The notes under the pieces were generated by a model that was given only the letters and a program-made list of their open reading frames with translations, had not been told where the DNA came from and did not search any database. Source: SAR86 cluster bacterium (lineage in GTDB: Bacteria > Pseudomonadota > Gammaproteobacteria > Magnimaribacterales > D2472). Taken from it: DNA of 13,669 nt. Location of the stretch: contig JADHNV010000023.1 of NCBI GenBank assembly GCA_016779285.1, forward strand, positions 1-13,669, written 5' to 3'. Within the stretch, counting starts at the first letter, position 1, and each line of letters starts with the position of its first letter. Below are positions 1 to 7,521 of the stretch, piece after piece. The position numbers and the translations under genes are program-made.

Positions 1-826
1 TATAACTATCAAGATGGCCCCATTTTTTATGCCCTCTAAGTTCCAGCATTCTAACCCCGCTGACATAAACCAATAGCAGATAAGAAAAAATAGGGGAAAA
101 AATTGCTAAATAATTCATACCCTCAAATGAAGAAATGCTCATAACTGTAATCCCTGCCCAAAGTGTAATTTCACCAAAATAGTTTGGATGTCTAGATCTG
201 GACCATAACCCCTCATTTATAAATGCATCTTTATTGGCTGGAATTGCTCGAAATGTAGTTTTTTGGTTATCTGCTATGACTTCAACCACAAATCCAAAGG
301 CAAACATAACAAGCCCCAAAACAAATACACTATTTATAACAACACCATTGGGGTTGGCAATAGCAACCAAAGCTGCTGATGAGCATATGAAAACCCACAT
401 GCCTTGCAAGGTCCATGTCATAAAAAATTGAGAGTAAGAGGTTTTAATAGAATCAAATCTGCCATCTTTTTTGTCTTTATGAACTCTAATAAATAAAAAT
501 GAGCCAAGCCTAATGGCCCAGATAATTATTGCAGCGCCTATTATAAGACCTCCAAGATCAAGGCTCTGAGGGCTATTTGTAGAATATAGCGCAAACGAAA
601 TAGCTGCTATATATGTAAGACTACCGGTTAAATCATAAAATTTTTCAGTCTTGAATATAAAGGCTGGTATATATGCAATCCATTGAATAACAAAGATCAT
701 AACCAGAAGATGGCCAACTAAATTCACTCCCGATAGTTCAATGCTATTAAAAGAGATTGCATCTGCATAAAGTTTTGTAAAAATAAAAACTCCAGCAGCA
801 ACAGCTAAATTAGTTAAATGTTTCAT
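1..826 (-). CDS. DUF1295 / steroid 5-alpha-reductase-like membrane protein (3' end outside window)
   Basis: About 275 residues are visible and the frame is open to the window edge; homologs end some 20-30 residues later, so little is missing. It is a multi-pass hydrophobic protein. The family signature is clear in the C-terminal third: EVIADNQK, then LWSRSRHPNYFGEI and near the edge RMLELRGHKKWG; RVHKDKKDGRFD lies in the middle. Relatives include steroid 5-alpha reductases and isoprenylcysteine methyltransferases, but the substrate of DUF1295 proteins is generally unknown, so I give no reaction. Two start codons are possible: ATG at 829 (ATGA overlap with the upstream stop) or ATG at 826 (TGATG overlap). 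A strong GGGAGGG at 830-836 touches the first and is three bases from the second, so I prefer 826. It is evidently co-transcribed and translationally coupled with the M2 peptidase gene. Family assignment is solid; function unknown. Confidence 0.85.
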   Translation of the reverse strand, partial: MKHLTNLAVAAGVFIFTKLYADAISFNSIELSGVNLVGHLLVMIFVIQWIAYIPAFIFKTEKFYDLTGSLTYIAAISFALYSTNSPQSLDLGGLIIGAAIIIWAIRLGSFLFIRVHKDKKDGRFDSIKTSYSQFFMTWTLQGMWVFICSSAALVAIANPNGVVINSVFVLGLVMFAFGFVVEVIADNQKTTFRAIPANKDAFINEGLWSRSRHPNYFGEITLWAGITVMSISSFEGMNYLAIFSPIFSYLLLVYVSGVRMLELRGHKKWGHLDSY

Positions 827-2652
827 CATCCCTCCCATCCACATGTACGTTCAGCATTTTGAATATCCAGCCAATCTTTCAGGGGTTGATAATAATTCAA
901 CATAGATTTTCCACTTAATTCCCTGGTTCCAGTTAGGGCTTCCAATGCAGTTTGCCAATCTTGGCTTTGCCCTAGTGCAAGCATGGCTCTTAATTTTGCT
1001 CCAGCTAGCTCATTGTCATATATTGAGCATTCATGAAGCGGTCCCTCAAATCCCATTTGAGTGCAAAGAGATTCATGGAATTGATATTGGAGAATTTTTG
1101 CAAGGTAATACCTCGTGTAAGGTGTATTGCCAGGAATATGATACTTTGCTCCAGGATCGAATGCATCAGCTCCACGATCGGCTGGCGCTCCAATGCCTTG
1201 ATAAAACTCTCGTAATTCCCACCAAGAATTGTTTAATTCCTCTGGATTAGTTTCACCAGTGAATACTTTTGCTCTCCATTTATCTAACATTAAAGTCCAG
1301 GGCACAGACACAACACCATCAAGGGCTTGTTGCATCAATAAAGAGATTGGATCTGCGTTTGCTTGCCGGGCCTCCTCCTCAGACACCATGTCAATTTTTT
1401 TTAGGTAGTCTGGAGTAATGGATAATGTTAATAAATCTCCTACTGCTTCGTGAAAGCCATCGTTTGCGCCACTTTGAAAAATATCTGGTAAATGGCTATA
1501 AGCTTGATAATAGAAAATGTGGCCCAGCTCATGATGGATCACTGAAAAGTCCTCAGCATTTCTTTCGATACACATTTTGATTCGTAAATCATTGATCTCA
1601 GAATCAATATCCCAAGCAGAGGCATGACAAACCACATTACGATCTTCAGGTTTTACAAATAGTGACCTTTCCCAAAAACTCTCAGACAAAGGCTCAAAGC
1701 CAAGGGAAATAAAAAAATTCTCTGCAATTTTTACCATCTCTATCTCATCGATATCTTTTTCTTTAAGAATGCTAGTTAAATCTATTTTTGAGTTAGATGA
1801 GCTGCTAGGCGTATAAACTAGATCATAAATATTTGACCAAGATTGCCCCCACATATTTCCAAGGACATGAGCAGGAAGACTACCGGTTTTGGATACAATA
1901 TCTTCACCATAATAATTTGAAAGTTCATCACGGACATGACAATGCAAGGCATCATAAAGAGGCTTAAGTTCCTCCCATACTCTGTCGGTCTCGTCTAAAA
2001 ACTCATCTGCCGGCATGTCGTATTGACTAAACCATAAGTCTGTTAAACCATCATAGCCAAGGTCATTTGCACCCTGATTACCAATCTCAACCATTCTTAA
2101 ATACATTTCTTTCATTGGCTTGCCAATATTTCTCCAGCCCTCCCATGCCTTCAAAAGCTCAGCTGGGTCTCTGGAATTATCAATAATGTTCTCAAATGCC
2201 TCCAAGTCATAACAATCATCATCTGCAAAGCAGTGTTGCCCACTGCCATACATCGCATCAAGCTCTGCGCTAATTGCAGAAATTTCACCAGCCAGCTCAT
2301 CATCTAGGGGGGAAGGCATAACAAATGAGCTCTTAATGAGATTAAGCTTTCTTCGATTTTCTGCTGAAACTTCTACCCCATCAAAAGCAGAAGCCTGACG
2401 AGCTCGCTCAAGAGCAAGTAGTTGATATCTCTTGCCATAATCTGCAACTACTTTCTGTGAATCATAAGTGATAAAATTAGATCCTATCCAATAGGCAGAG
2501 CTTACAATAGGGCCTAGGGTTTTATCTTCAAGCTCAACTCTTTGTAGAAAAGCCTCTACATCGGATTCAGTTAGAGCGCTTGGTTGCTCTTTGGAGCAAG
2601 AAGAAAGAACTAGGATGGAAAGAAAAACAGTAGATAATAAAAATTTATACAT
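826..2652 (-). CDS. Peptidyl-dipeptidase A, ACE-like M2 zinc metallopeptidase, lipoprotein
   Basis: A 608-residue homolog of angiotensin-converting enzyme, expected to release C-terminal dipeptides from peptides. The N-terminus is a lipoprotein signal: a positively charged start, a hydrophobic stretch and lipobox LSSC, with Ser after the Cys, which in E. coli rules favours the outer membrane. Counted from a TTG eight codons upstream (2676), the zinc motif HHELGH is at 381-386, the third ligand Glu in GFHEAVGD at about 410, and AKYHIPGNTPYTRYY at 510-524 carries counterparts of ACE Lys511, His513, Tyr520, Arg522 (chloride site) and Tyr523. VCHASAWD at 349-356 also matches ACE. Six cysteines fall at the positions of the three ACE disulfides (149/155, 350/369, 538/550), fitting an oxidising compartment. 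The start at 2652 is chosen because AAAAGGGG (2661-2668) sits eight bases before this ATG; the upstream TTG has no such site. Role here is probably use of external or envelope peptides (inference). Confidence 0.95.
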   Translation of the reverse strand: MYKFLLSTVFLSILVLSSCSKEQPSALTESDVEAFLQRVELEDKTLGPIVSSAYWIGSNFITYDSQKVVADYGKRYQLLALERARQASAFDGVEVSAENRRKLNLIKSSFVMPSPLDDELAGEISAISAELDAMYGSGQHCFADDDCYDLEAFENIIDNSRDPAELLKAWEGWRNIGKPMKEMYLRMVEIGNQGANDLGYDGLTDLWFSQYDMPADEFLDETDRVWEELKPLYDALHCHVRDELSNYYGEDIVSKTGSLPAHVLGNMWGQSWSNIYDLVYTPSSSSNSKIDLTSILKEKDIDEIEMVKIAENFFISLGFEPLSESFWERSLFVKPEDRNVVCHASAWDIDSEINDLRIKMCIERNAEDFSVIHHELGHIFYYQAYSHLPDIFQSGANDGFHEAVGDLLTLSITPDYLKKIDMVSEEEARQANADPISLLMQQALDGVVSVPWTLMLDKWRAKVFTGETNPEELNNSWWELREFYQGIGAPADRGADAFDPGAKYHIPGNTPYTRYYLAKILQYQFHESLCTQMGFEGPLHECSIYDNELAGAKLRAMLALGQSQDWQTALEALTGTRELSGKSMLNYYQPLKDWLDIQNAERTCGWEG

Positions 2653-2695
2653 TGCAAATACCCCTTTTAAATTCAATTAAAGAGTACATCACAAT
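2653..2695. promoter_or_regulatory. 43-base divergent intergenic region between M2 peptidase and efp genes
   Basis: This is the only space between two divergent transcription units, one of them ten genes long. On the plus strand TTGCAA (2653-2658), a 17-base spacer and AATTAA form a poor promoter match before efp. On the minus strand TTGTTG inside the start of efp, with a 17-base spacer to TGTACT, is an equally poor match. AAAGAG (2679-2684) is a weak ribosome binding site for efp. Promoters must lie here or inside the opposing gene; I cannot fix them by eye. Confidence 0.3.
2661..2668 (-). promoter_or_regulatory. Ribosome binding site of the M2 peptidase gene
   Basis: On the minus strand the sequence reads AAAAGGGG, eight bases upstream of the ATG at 2652. 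It decides the start in favour of 2652 over the longer TTG at 2676, and the resulting protein begins directly with a good lipoprotein signal. Confidence 0.7.
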
Positions 2696-3256
2696 ATGAA
2701 AATATCAACAAGCCAATTTAGAAATGGTCTGAAAATAATTATTAATGATCAGCCCTGCTCAATTTTAGAGCATGAGTTTCATAAGCCTGGTAAAGGGCAA
2801 GCTGTGATGAGGGTAAAATTTAGAAATTTAATCACTGGAAAAGTCATAGATAAAACATATAAATCAGGCGAGTCTGTCGAAGAGGCAGATGTGCTCACTG
2901 TTGAGATGAGCTATCTTTACTCAGACGGAGAACAATGGCATTTTATGAATTCTACTACTTATGAACAAATTGCTATTAATAGTGACATTGTAGGTGATGC
3001 AAAAAAGTGGATCATCGGCCAAGAAAATTGCGAAGTGGTGATGTGGAATGATGAGCCTATTTCCGTTGAAGCCCCGCCATTTGTTGAGTTGAATATTACG
3101 AAATCAGATCCAGGCATTAAGGGTGATACTGTTTCTGGAGCAACAAAACCTGCTGAACTAGAAACGGGGGTTACCATTCAGGTTCCTTTGTTTGTTGAAG
3201 AAGGAGAAAAAATTAAAGTAGACACAAGATCAGCTGAGTATTCGGGGCGCGTCTAG
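2696..3256 (+). CDS. efp: Elongation factor P
   Basis: EF-P binds the ribosome between P and E sites and relieves stalling at polyproline stretches. The 186-residue protein aligns end to end with E. coli EF-P (188 residues): the N-terminal KOW-like domain has PGKGQA with Lys33, the position that is beta-lysylated by EpmA/EpmB in gammaproteobacteria; the middle has YLYSDGEQWHFMN; the C-terminal OB domain has DPGIKGDTVSGATKPA and ends with VDTRSAEYSGRV. Lys at the loop tip and the flanking residues suggest the EpmA-modified type rather than the rhamnosylated Arg type; epmA and epmB are not in this window. It is the first gene of the plus-strand run. Its stop TAG is separated from the argS start by three bases and argS is in the same frame. 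Confidence 0.97.
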   Translation: MKISTSQFRNGLKIIINDQPCSILEHEFHKPGKGQAVMRVKFRNLITGKVIDKTYKSGESVEEADVLTVEMSYLYSDGEQWHFMNSTTYEQIAINSDIVGDAKKWIIGQENCEVVMWNDEPISVEAPPFVELNITKSDPGIKGDTVSGATKPAELETGVTIQVPLFVEEGEKIKVDTRSAEYSGRV

Positions 3257-3259
3257 ACT

Positions 3260-4990
3260 TTGTATAATCAAATTTTATCTTCGTTAAATGAGTTTATTGA
3301 TAATGAACTATTTCTTGACTCAGGCCAAAAAAATACCCTAATTAAGAAACATAAATTAACTCTTACAGATTCTTTGCAAAAGGGTCACTGGACCACCAAT
3401 TTATGCTTAATTGCATCAAATCTTGCAAAAAAAAACCCTCGTGACATAGCTTCAATACTTATACCTAATTTAGAAAGTCATCCTGAGATTGAAAAAGTTG
3501 AATTAGCTGGCCCAGGTTTTGTAAACATATTCCTGTCAAGAGCAGCCTTCTTGCAACAAGTTGATGATGCAGAGGGCAATTCAAATTATTTTTTTGATTC
3601 TTCCTCCAAATCTAAAGAAAAAATACAGATAGAGTTTGTATCCGCCAATCCCACCGGCCCATTACATGTAGGTCACGGCAGAGGTGCAGCCTATGGCGAT
3701 GCCATTGGTCGAATCTTGCAACACCTTGGGTGTGAAGTCTCAAGAGAATATTATGTGAATGATGCGGGGAGACAAATCGATATTTTGGCTTGCAGTATTT
3801 TTTTAAGAAAATTTAAATGCTTTGATGTGAATGCCTTTCCAGAATCAGCATATAAAGGATCTTATATTTTTGATATAGCCAAAAGTTTAGACCTCCATCT
3901 GGTTTTGAATAAATCTGAAATAAACTTAATTGTGGAAAATCTTCCAGATGATGATGAAAAAAAAATAGATGAGCTAATTAAGCGCATCAAGACTTACCAC
4001 CCAAATAGCTGGCTTTTAATAAGAGACCATGGTCTTAGCTATGTTATTCAATCTATTAAAGAAGATTTAACTGAATTTAAAGTGACTTTTGATAATTGGT
4101 TTTTTGAATCTTCGCTGGGTGAGCTTACGGATAATAAATCAGAAATTGCAGCAGCACTCGATCAAGTAAAAGAGGAACACGCCTACGAAAAGAATGGCGC
4201 AATATGGTTAGAATCTACAAAATTTGGAGATGATAAAGATCGTGTCATTGTTCGTGAGGATGGGAGAGGTACTTATCTATCTGCTGACTTGGCTTATCAC
4301 AAAAACAAATTAGATAGAGGTTTTGACACCATTATAAATGTTTGGGGCTCTGATCATCATGGCTATATTAAACGTATTGAAGCCACCATTGAGGCCATGG
4401 GTTACAACAAAGAACAAATGAAAGTTCAGCTGGTGCAATTTGCTAACCTTTTTGAAAATGGCTCAAAAGTTAAAATGTCCACCCGCAGTGGAAATTTTTA
4501 CACATTAAAACAACTTATTGATGATATTGGATCTGATGCGTCTAGGTTCTTCTATTTATCAAAGCAAGCGGATCAGCATCTAGATTTTGATATTGGGATT
4601 GCTCGATCTAACTCTAAGGACAATCTCTATTATTACGTCCAATACGCTCATGCAAGGATTTGCTCTGTGGAGAAAAAATACCTAGAACAAGTAAGATCTT
4701 TGCCCAAAAAATTTAATGCTGATAGCTTTGAAGGTTGTGATGAGCTTCTTCAAATGGCGCTTAATGCACAATTTATTATTAAAAGCGCTGGCGAAAACTT
4801 GCAGCCTCATCTTGTTGTTTATTATCTCAGAGATATTGCGCAAAGCTTTCATCAGTTTTATAACAGTGTGAATGTATTGAATGCAAAAAAATCAGAGCAG
4901 AACAATATTGTGCGATCTTTAATGATTGTTAAATCTGTCATAGCCTCTTCCCTGAAATTATTGGGCATCGAACCTTTAAATAAGATGTAG
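3260..4990 (+). CDS. argS: Arginyl-tRNA synthetase
   Basis: Class I synthetase charging tRNA-Arg with arginine in the cytoplasm; 576 residues, the family's usual length. An N-terminal additional domain (about 1-100, including AGPGFVNIFL) precedes the Rossmann catalytic domain with the HIGH-type motif HVGH at 136-139 inside SANPTGPLHVGHGR, and a KMSKS-type loop KMSTR at 405-409. The C-terminal DALR anticodon-binding domain begins near YYYVQYAHARICSV (457-470) and the protein ends LGIEPLNKM. The start is TTG: the codons after the efp stop are ACT then TTG, no ATG or GTG lies nearby, and the N-terminal domain needs this start. GGGG at 3244-3247 is distant, so translation probably depends on ribosomes finishing efp. 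The motif set differs from E. coli ArgS, as described in the findings. Confidence 0.96.
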   Translation: MYNQILSSLNEFIDNELFLDSGQKNTLIKKHKLTLTDSLQKGHWTTNLCLIASNLAKKNPRDIASILIPNLESHPEIEKVELAGPGFVNIFLSRAAFLQQVDDAEGNSNYFFDSSSKSKEKIQIEFVSANPTGPLHVGHGRGAAYGDAIGRILQHLGCEVSREYYVNDAGRQIDILACSIFLRKFKCFDVNAFPESAYKGSYIFDIAKSLDLHLVLNKSEINLIVENLPDDDEKKIDELIKRIKTYHPNSWLLIRDHGLSYVIQSIKEDLTEFKVTFDNWFFESSLGELTDNKSEIAAALDQVKEEHAYEKNGAIWLESTKFGDDKDRVIVREDGRGTYLSADLAYHKNKLDRGFDTIINVWGSDHHGYIKRIEATIEAMGYNKEQMKVQLVQFANLFENGSKVKMSTRSGNFYTLKQLIDDIGSDASRFFYLSKQADQHLDFDIGIARSNSKDNLYYYVQYAHARICSVEKKYLEQVRSLPKKFNADSFEGCDELLQMALNAQFIIKSAGENLQPHLVVYYLRDIAQSFHQFYNSVNVLNAKKSEQNNIVRSLMIVKSVIASSLKLLGIEPLNKM

Positions 4991-4995
4991 TTAAT

Positions 4996-5532
4996 ATGAA
5001 AGATTTTGCCAAAACACATCCTATCAATAAATCAAAAAATAAAAGAGTGAAGACCTCTTTGCGCGCAAAAAGAGAGCTCAATCAACCACTTAAGATTAAG
5101 CATTTGTTTGCTATTGCAGCCATGAGCGCCCTGCTTTTATTTATATCAAACATAATACTGCAAACCGATGTAGTAAGTATTAGAGGTGATGTAAGCAGCC
5201 CGACTGTAGAAATTTTATATCCTATAGAATTAGCAACGGATACCGTGCTTATTGAGCTAGAAGGGATAGTTGTTGAAGAGAACTGTGAATATCTAATTCA
5301 AATTGAATCCTATGGGAAAAGGATATATGCCCAGGAGCAACTTAGCTCTTTGCTTTCCTTGGGTTTAGAATCCTATGTTGAAAAAACCTTTAGCTCGAAG
5401 CAACCAGACAGACCATTGTTTAGGGTGATGTCAGGCCCATATTTGAATAAATCTCAGGTAAATAATGCCAGAGAGCTGCTCATGAAAAACGGCAAACAGC
5501 CTTTAATCTACAAAAAATGCACAACGGTATAG
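4996..5532 (+). CDS. SPOR-domain inner-membrane protein, FtsN-like topology
   Basis: The 178-residue protein has a basic cytoplasmic N-terminus (1-34, rich in Lys and Arg), one membrane segment at about 35-56, a short periplasmic linker and a C-terminal SPOR domain at about 97-176 (YLIQIESYG, later FRVMSGPYLNKSQVNNARELL). SPOR domains bind glycan strands stripped of stem peptides at the division septum, so a septal role is likely. The layout resembles FtsN but the linker is short and the conserved FtsN N-terminal segment is not recognisable, so I give no gene symbol. A SPOR gene directly after argS is also the arrangement I recall from Pseudomonas. It follows argS by five bases and overlaps yggS by 16. 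Confidence 0.85.
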   Translation: MKDFAKTHPINKSKNKRVKTSLRAKRELNQPLKIKHLFAIAAMSALLLFISNIILQTDVVSIRGDVSSPTVEILYPIELATDTVLIELEGIVVEENCEYLIQIESYGKRIYAQEQLSSLLSLGLESYVEKTFSSKQPDRPLFRVMSGPYLNKSQVNNARELLMKNGKQPLIYKKCTTV

Positions 5533-6203
5533 AAGAGAGATTCCTCGATATCAATCGGAAGATTCATGCTGCATGTCATAAAGCTCAACGCTCTGAAGAG
5601 GGGGTAAGCATAATAGCTGTCTCCAAATTGCAGAAAGTTGAAATTATAAAAAAGGCTTACGCGCTTGGGATAAATCATTTTGGAGAGAATTATGCGCAGG
5701 AATTGGCTGAAAAATCCTTAGCCTGTCCAGATGATATTATTTGGCATTTTATTGGCCCCATACAGTCTAACAAGGTAGGTTTAATTGCAAAGCATGCTCA
5801 TTGGGTGCATTCAATAGACAGAAAAAAAATTGCAAGAAAGCTAAATGCCGCATTAGAGACTGAAGGCAAAAAGATTCACGCCCTAGTTCAAGTTAATATT
5901 GATCGAGAAGAATCTAAATCAGGAATTCTCCCTGAGGAAATAAATAGCTTTACCAGAGATCTAATTGAGAATTATCCAAACTTAATACTTGAAGGTCTGA
6001 TGTTTATGCCGAACATTAATGCTTCAAAACAAGCTAAAATGAATACCATGAAAAGCATCACAGGTCTTCACAAATCTCTATTATCTGATCTCCCAAATTG
6101 CACTCATTTATCATTGGGGACATCAAATGACTTCGAAGAGTCTATTTTAGCTGGCTCGACGATGCTTAGAATTGGTGAGAGCCTATTAGGCAAAAGATCG
6201 TGA
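5517..6203 (+). CDS. yggS: PLP-binding homeostasis protein, YggS/PROSC family
   Basis: A 228-residue single-domain alanine-racemase-fold protein that carries pyridoxal 5'-phosphate and keeps B6 and amino-acid pools in balance; it is not known to be an enzyme. Visible motifs are IIAVSK with the PLP-binding Lys37, HFGENYAQE (54-62), WHFIGPIQSNK (76-86), SKSGI (133-137) and the phosphate-binding SLGTSNDFEESILAGST (199-215) followed by RIG. The usual SMGMS is SLGTS here, a mild variation. The start at 5517 overlaps the SPOR gene by 16 bases and gives a normal N-terminus. Adjacency to proC is very widely conserved in bacteria. The end couples to proC through a GTGA overlap. Confidence 0.95.
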   Translation: MHNGIEERFLDINRKIHAACHKAQRSEEGVSIIAVSKLQKVEIIKKAYALGINHFGENYAQELAEKSLACPDDIIWHFIGPIQSNKVGLIAKHAHWVHSIDRKKIARKLNAALETEGKKIHALVQVNIDREESKSGILPEEINSFTRDLIENYPNLILEGLMFMPNINASKQAKMNTMKSITGLHKSLLSDLPNCTHLSLGTSNDFEESILAGSTMLRIGESLLGKRS

Positions 6204-6985
6204 AAATTTGTTTTGTCGGCTGCGGCAATATTGCCCAAGCAATTATTGATGGGCTCTTAAAAAGTGGCATTGCAACATCTAATATTGCCTGCGTTGAAAG
6301 AAATGAAAAAAGGGCTAAGTTGCTAAGAGCACAGTGCTTGCAAATAATTGAGTTAGAAAAAATATCCTTGATAGATTTTAATTTAATTATTCTGGCAGTG
6401 AAGCCAAAGGATGCTCTGAGTGCTGAGAAAAATATTTTCAAGTTGGCGCCCAATGCAACAATATTGACAGTGGTTGCAGGCATTAGTATAAAAAAATATT
6501 CACAGCCTGATGCCATCATTCGCGCAATGCCAAACACAGCATGTGCTTTTAGAAAAGGCATAACGGGTATCTATGCTAAGGATCAAAACTGCACAGCATT
6601 TAAGAATGCGGTCAGCTTGTTTAGAAAGGTTGGGCATGTCCTTGAGCTCAAGAGCGAAAATGAAATGCATCGATTTACTAGCATTATTGGAAGTGGCCAA
6701 GCTTTCCTTTACCAGGTGCTCAATATATATCTTCAAGAATTAGAAAAAATTTTACCTAATCAAGAGACAGATATTAAGTTGATATTTGAAGATTTTGTGG
6801 GCAGCTTAGGCGATGCATTTTCTCAAGAGCAGAATTTTGAAAGCTTAATAAATAAGATAAAATCTCCGGGGGGAACAACTCAAGCTGGTTTGGAGTCTCT
6901 TGAAATGAATGGCTTGAGTAAGATTTTACTGGAGGCCTTTGAGGCTGCTGAAGATAGATCCATGAAGATTAGTAATGAGCAATAA
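6200..6985 (+). CDS. proC: Pyrroline-5-carboxylate reductase
   Basis: Final step of proline synthesis: NAD(P)H-dependent reduction of pyrroline-5-carboxylate to proline in the cytoplasm. The 261-residue protein has an N-terminal Rossmann domain with GCGNIAQA (7-14) and VKPKD (67-71), the RAMPNT motif at 108-113, and a C-terminal helical dimerisation domain with SPGGTTQAG (222-230) and ending in AFEAAEDRS. The GTG start at 6200 forms a GTGA overlap with the yggS stop. The usual GSGPAY motif reads GSGQAF at 164-169, losing the common Pro; since all other motifs are intact I expect an active enzyme. yggT follows after 20 bases. Confidence 0.95.
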   Translation: MKICFVGCGNIAQAIIDGLLKSGIATSNIACVERNEKRAKLLRAQCLQIIELEKISLIDFNLIILAVKPKDALSAEKNIFKLAPNATILTVVAGISIKKYSQPDAIIRAMPNTACAFRKGITGIYAKDQNCTAFKNAVSLFRKVGHVLELKSENEMHRFTSIIGSGQAFLYQVLNIYLQELEKILPNQETDIKLIFEDFVGSLGDAFSQEQNFESLINKIKSPGGTTQAGLESLEMNGLSKILLEAFEAAEDRSMKISNEQ

Positions 6986-7005
6986 CAAAAAATATTTTAG
7001 ACAGT

Positions 7006-7521
7006 ATGATTAGCGCAATAGTATTAATATTCGGTTTTGTCAGCTATGCGTTTGTAATTCTTGCAGTATTTCGACTTTTTAGGGTTAACTACTTCAACCC
7101 AATAGTGAAGTTATTTGCAACTTATTTGGAGCCTATCTCAAAAAGCCTTTTCTTCTTCCTGCCACCTCTCCTTGCTGCAGTCGCAGTTGCCCTGGGTTTT
7201 AAATTTGTTTCTTTTTATCTAGCCTACTCGTCAGGTTATGAAACCTTGGTCCTTTTTTATATCTCAGTAATAGATGTTTTAAATTCTGGATTTAGAATAT
7301 TGTTTTATTGTGTGATTGGCTCTGTGGTTCTTAGCTGGGTCGCCCCGGGAAACAGCCATCCCCTATTACAAATCATTGAAGAAATTTCTGCAGGCATTTT
7401 AAGTCCTATAAGAAAATTCCTTCCACCCATGGGTGGCTTAGATTTTACCCCTATTGTTGGACTGCTTGTGCTAAATCTTATTAATACCTCTTTGGTAAAA
7501 ATAATTAGCTCGCTGGCATGA
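7006..7521 (+). CDS. yggT: YggT-family integral membrane protein
   Basis: A 171-residue hydrophobic protein with two tandem YGGT units: the first at about 5-80 and the second at about 90-168. Membrane segments are seen near 3-23, 50-70, 80-97, 100-118 and 147-168. The second unit carries the family hallmark, LSPIRKFLPPMGGLDFTPIV, between its two helices; the first unit is more degenerate. The molecular role is not firmly established; links to osmotic tolerance, division-site organisation and membrane insertion have been proposed for relatives. Location after proC is conserved in many gammaproteobacteria. There is no good ribosome binding site in the 20-base gap. Its stop overlaps the metX start as ATGA. 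Confidence 0.88.
   Translation: MISAIVLIFGFVSYAFVILAVFRLFRVNYFNPIVKLFATYLEPISKSLFFFLPPLLAAVAVALGFKFVSFYLAYSSGYETLVLFYISVIDVLNSGFRILFYCVIGSVVLSWVAPGNSHPLLQIIEEISAGILSPIRKFLPPMGGLDFTPIVGLLVLNLINTSLVKIISSLA

Noticed and set aside
234..431. A 65-codon plus-strand open frame
   Set aside because: It lies antisense to the DUF1295 gene, whose frame has strong family motifs; the plus-strand product resembles nothing.
945..1250. Plus- and minus-strand open frames inside the M2 peptidase gene
   Set aside because: They are shadows of the M2 coding sequence, which is continuous here with conserved ACE C-terminal motifs.
2653..2676. Longer M2 peptidase starting at TTG 2676
   Set aside because: No ribosome binding site for it; the AAAAGGGG would lie inside the added codons, and the lipoprotein signal begins naturally at 2652.
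7018..7520. Whether yggT could be a truncated gene because its first repeat is degenerate
   Set aside because: Length of 171 residues, two hydrophobic repeat units and an intact second motif are normal for the family.
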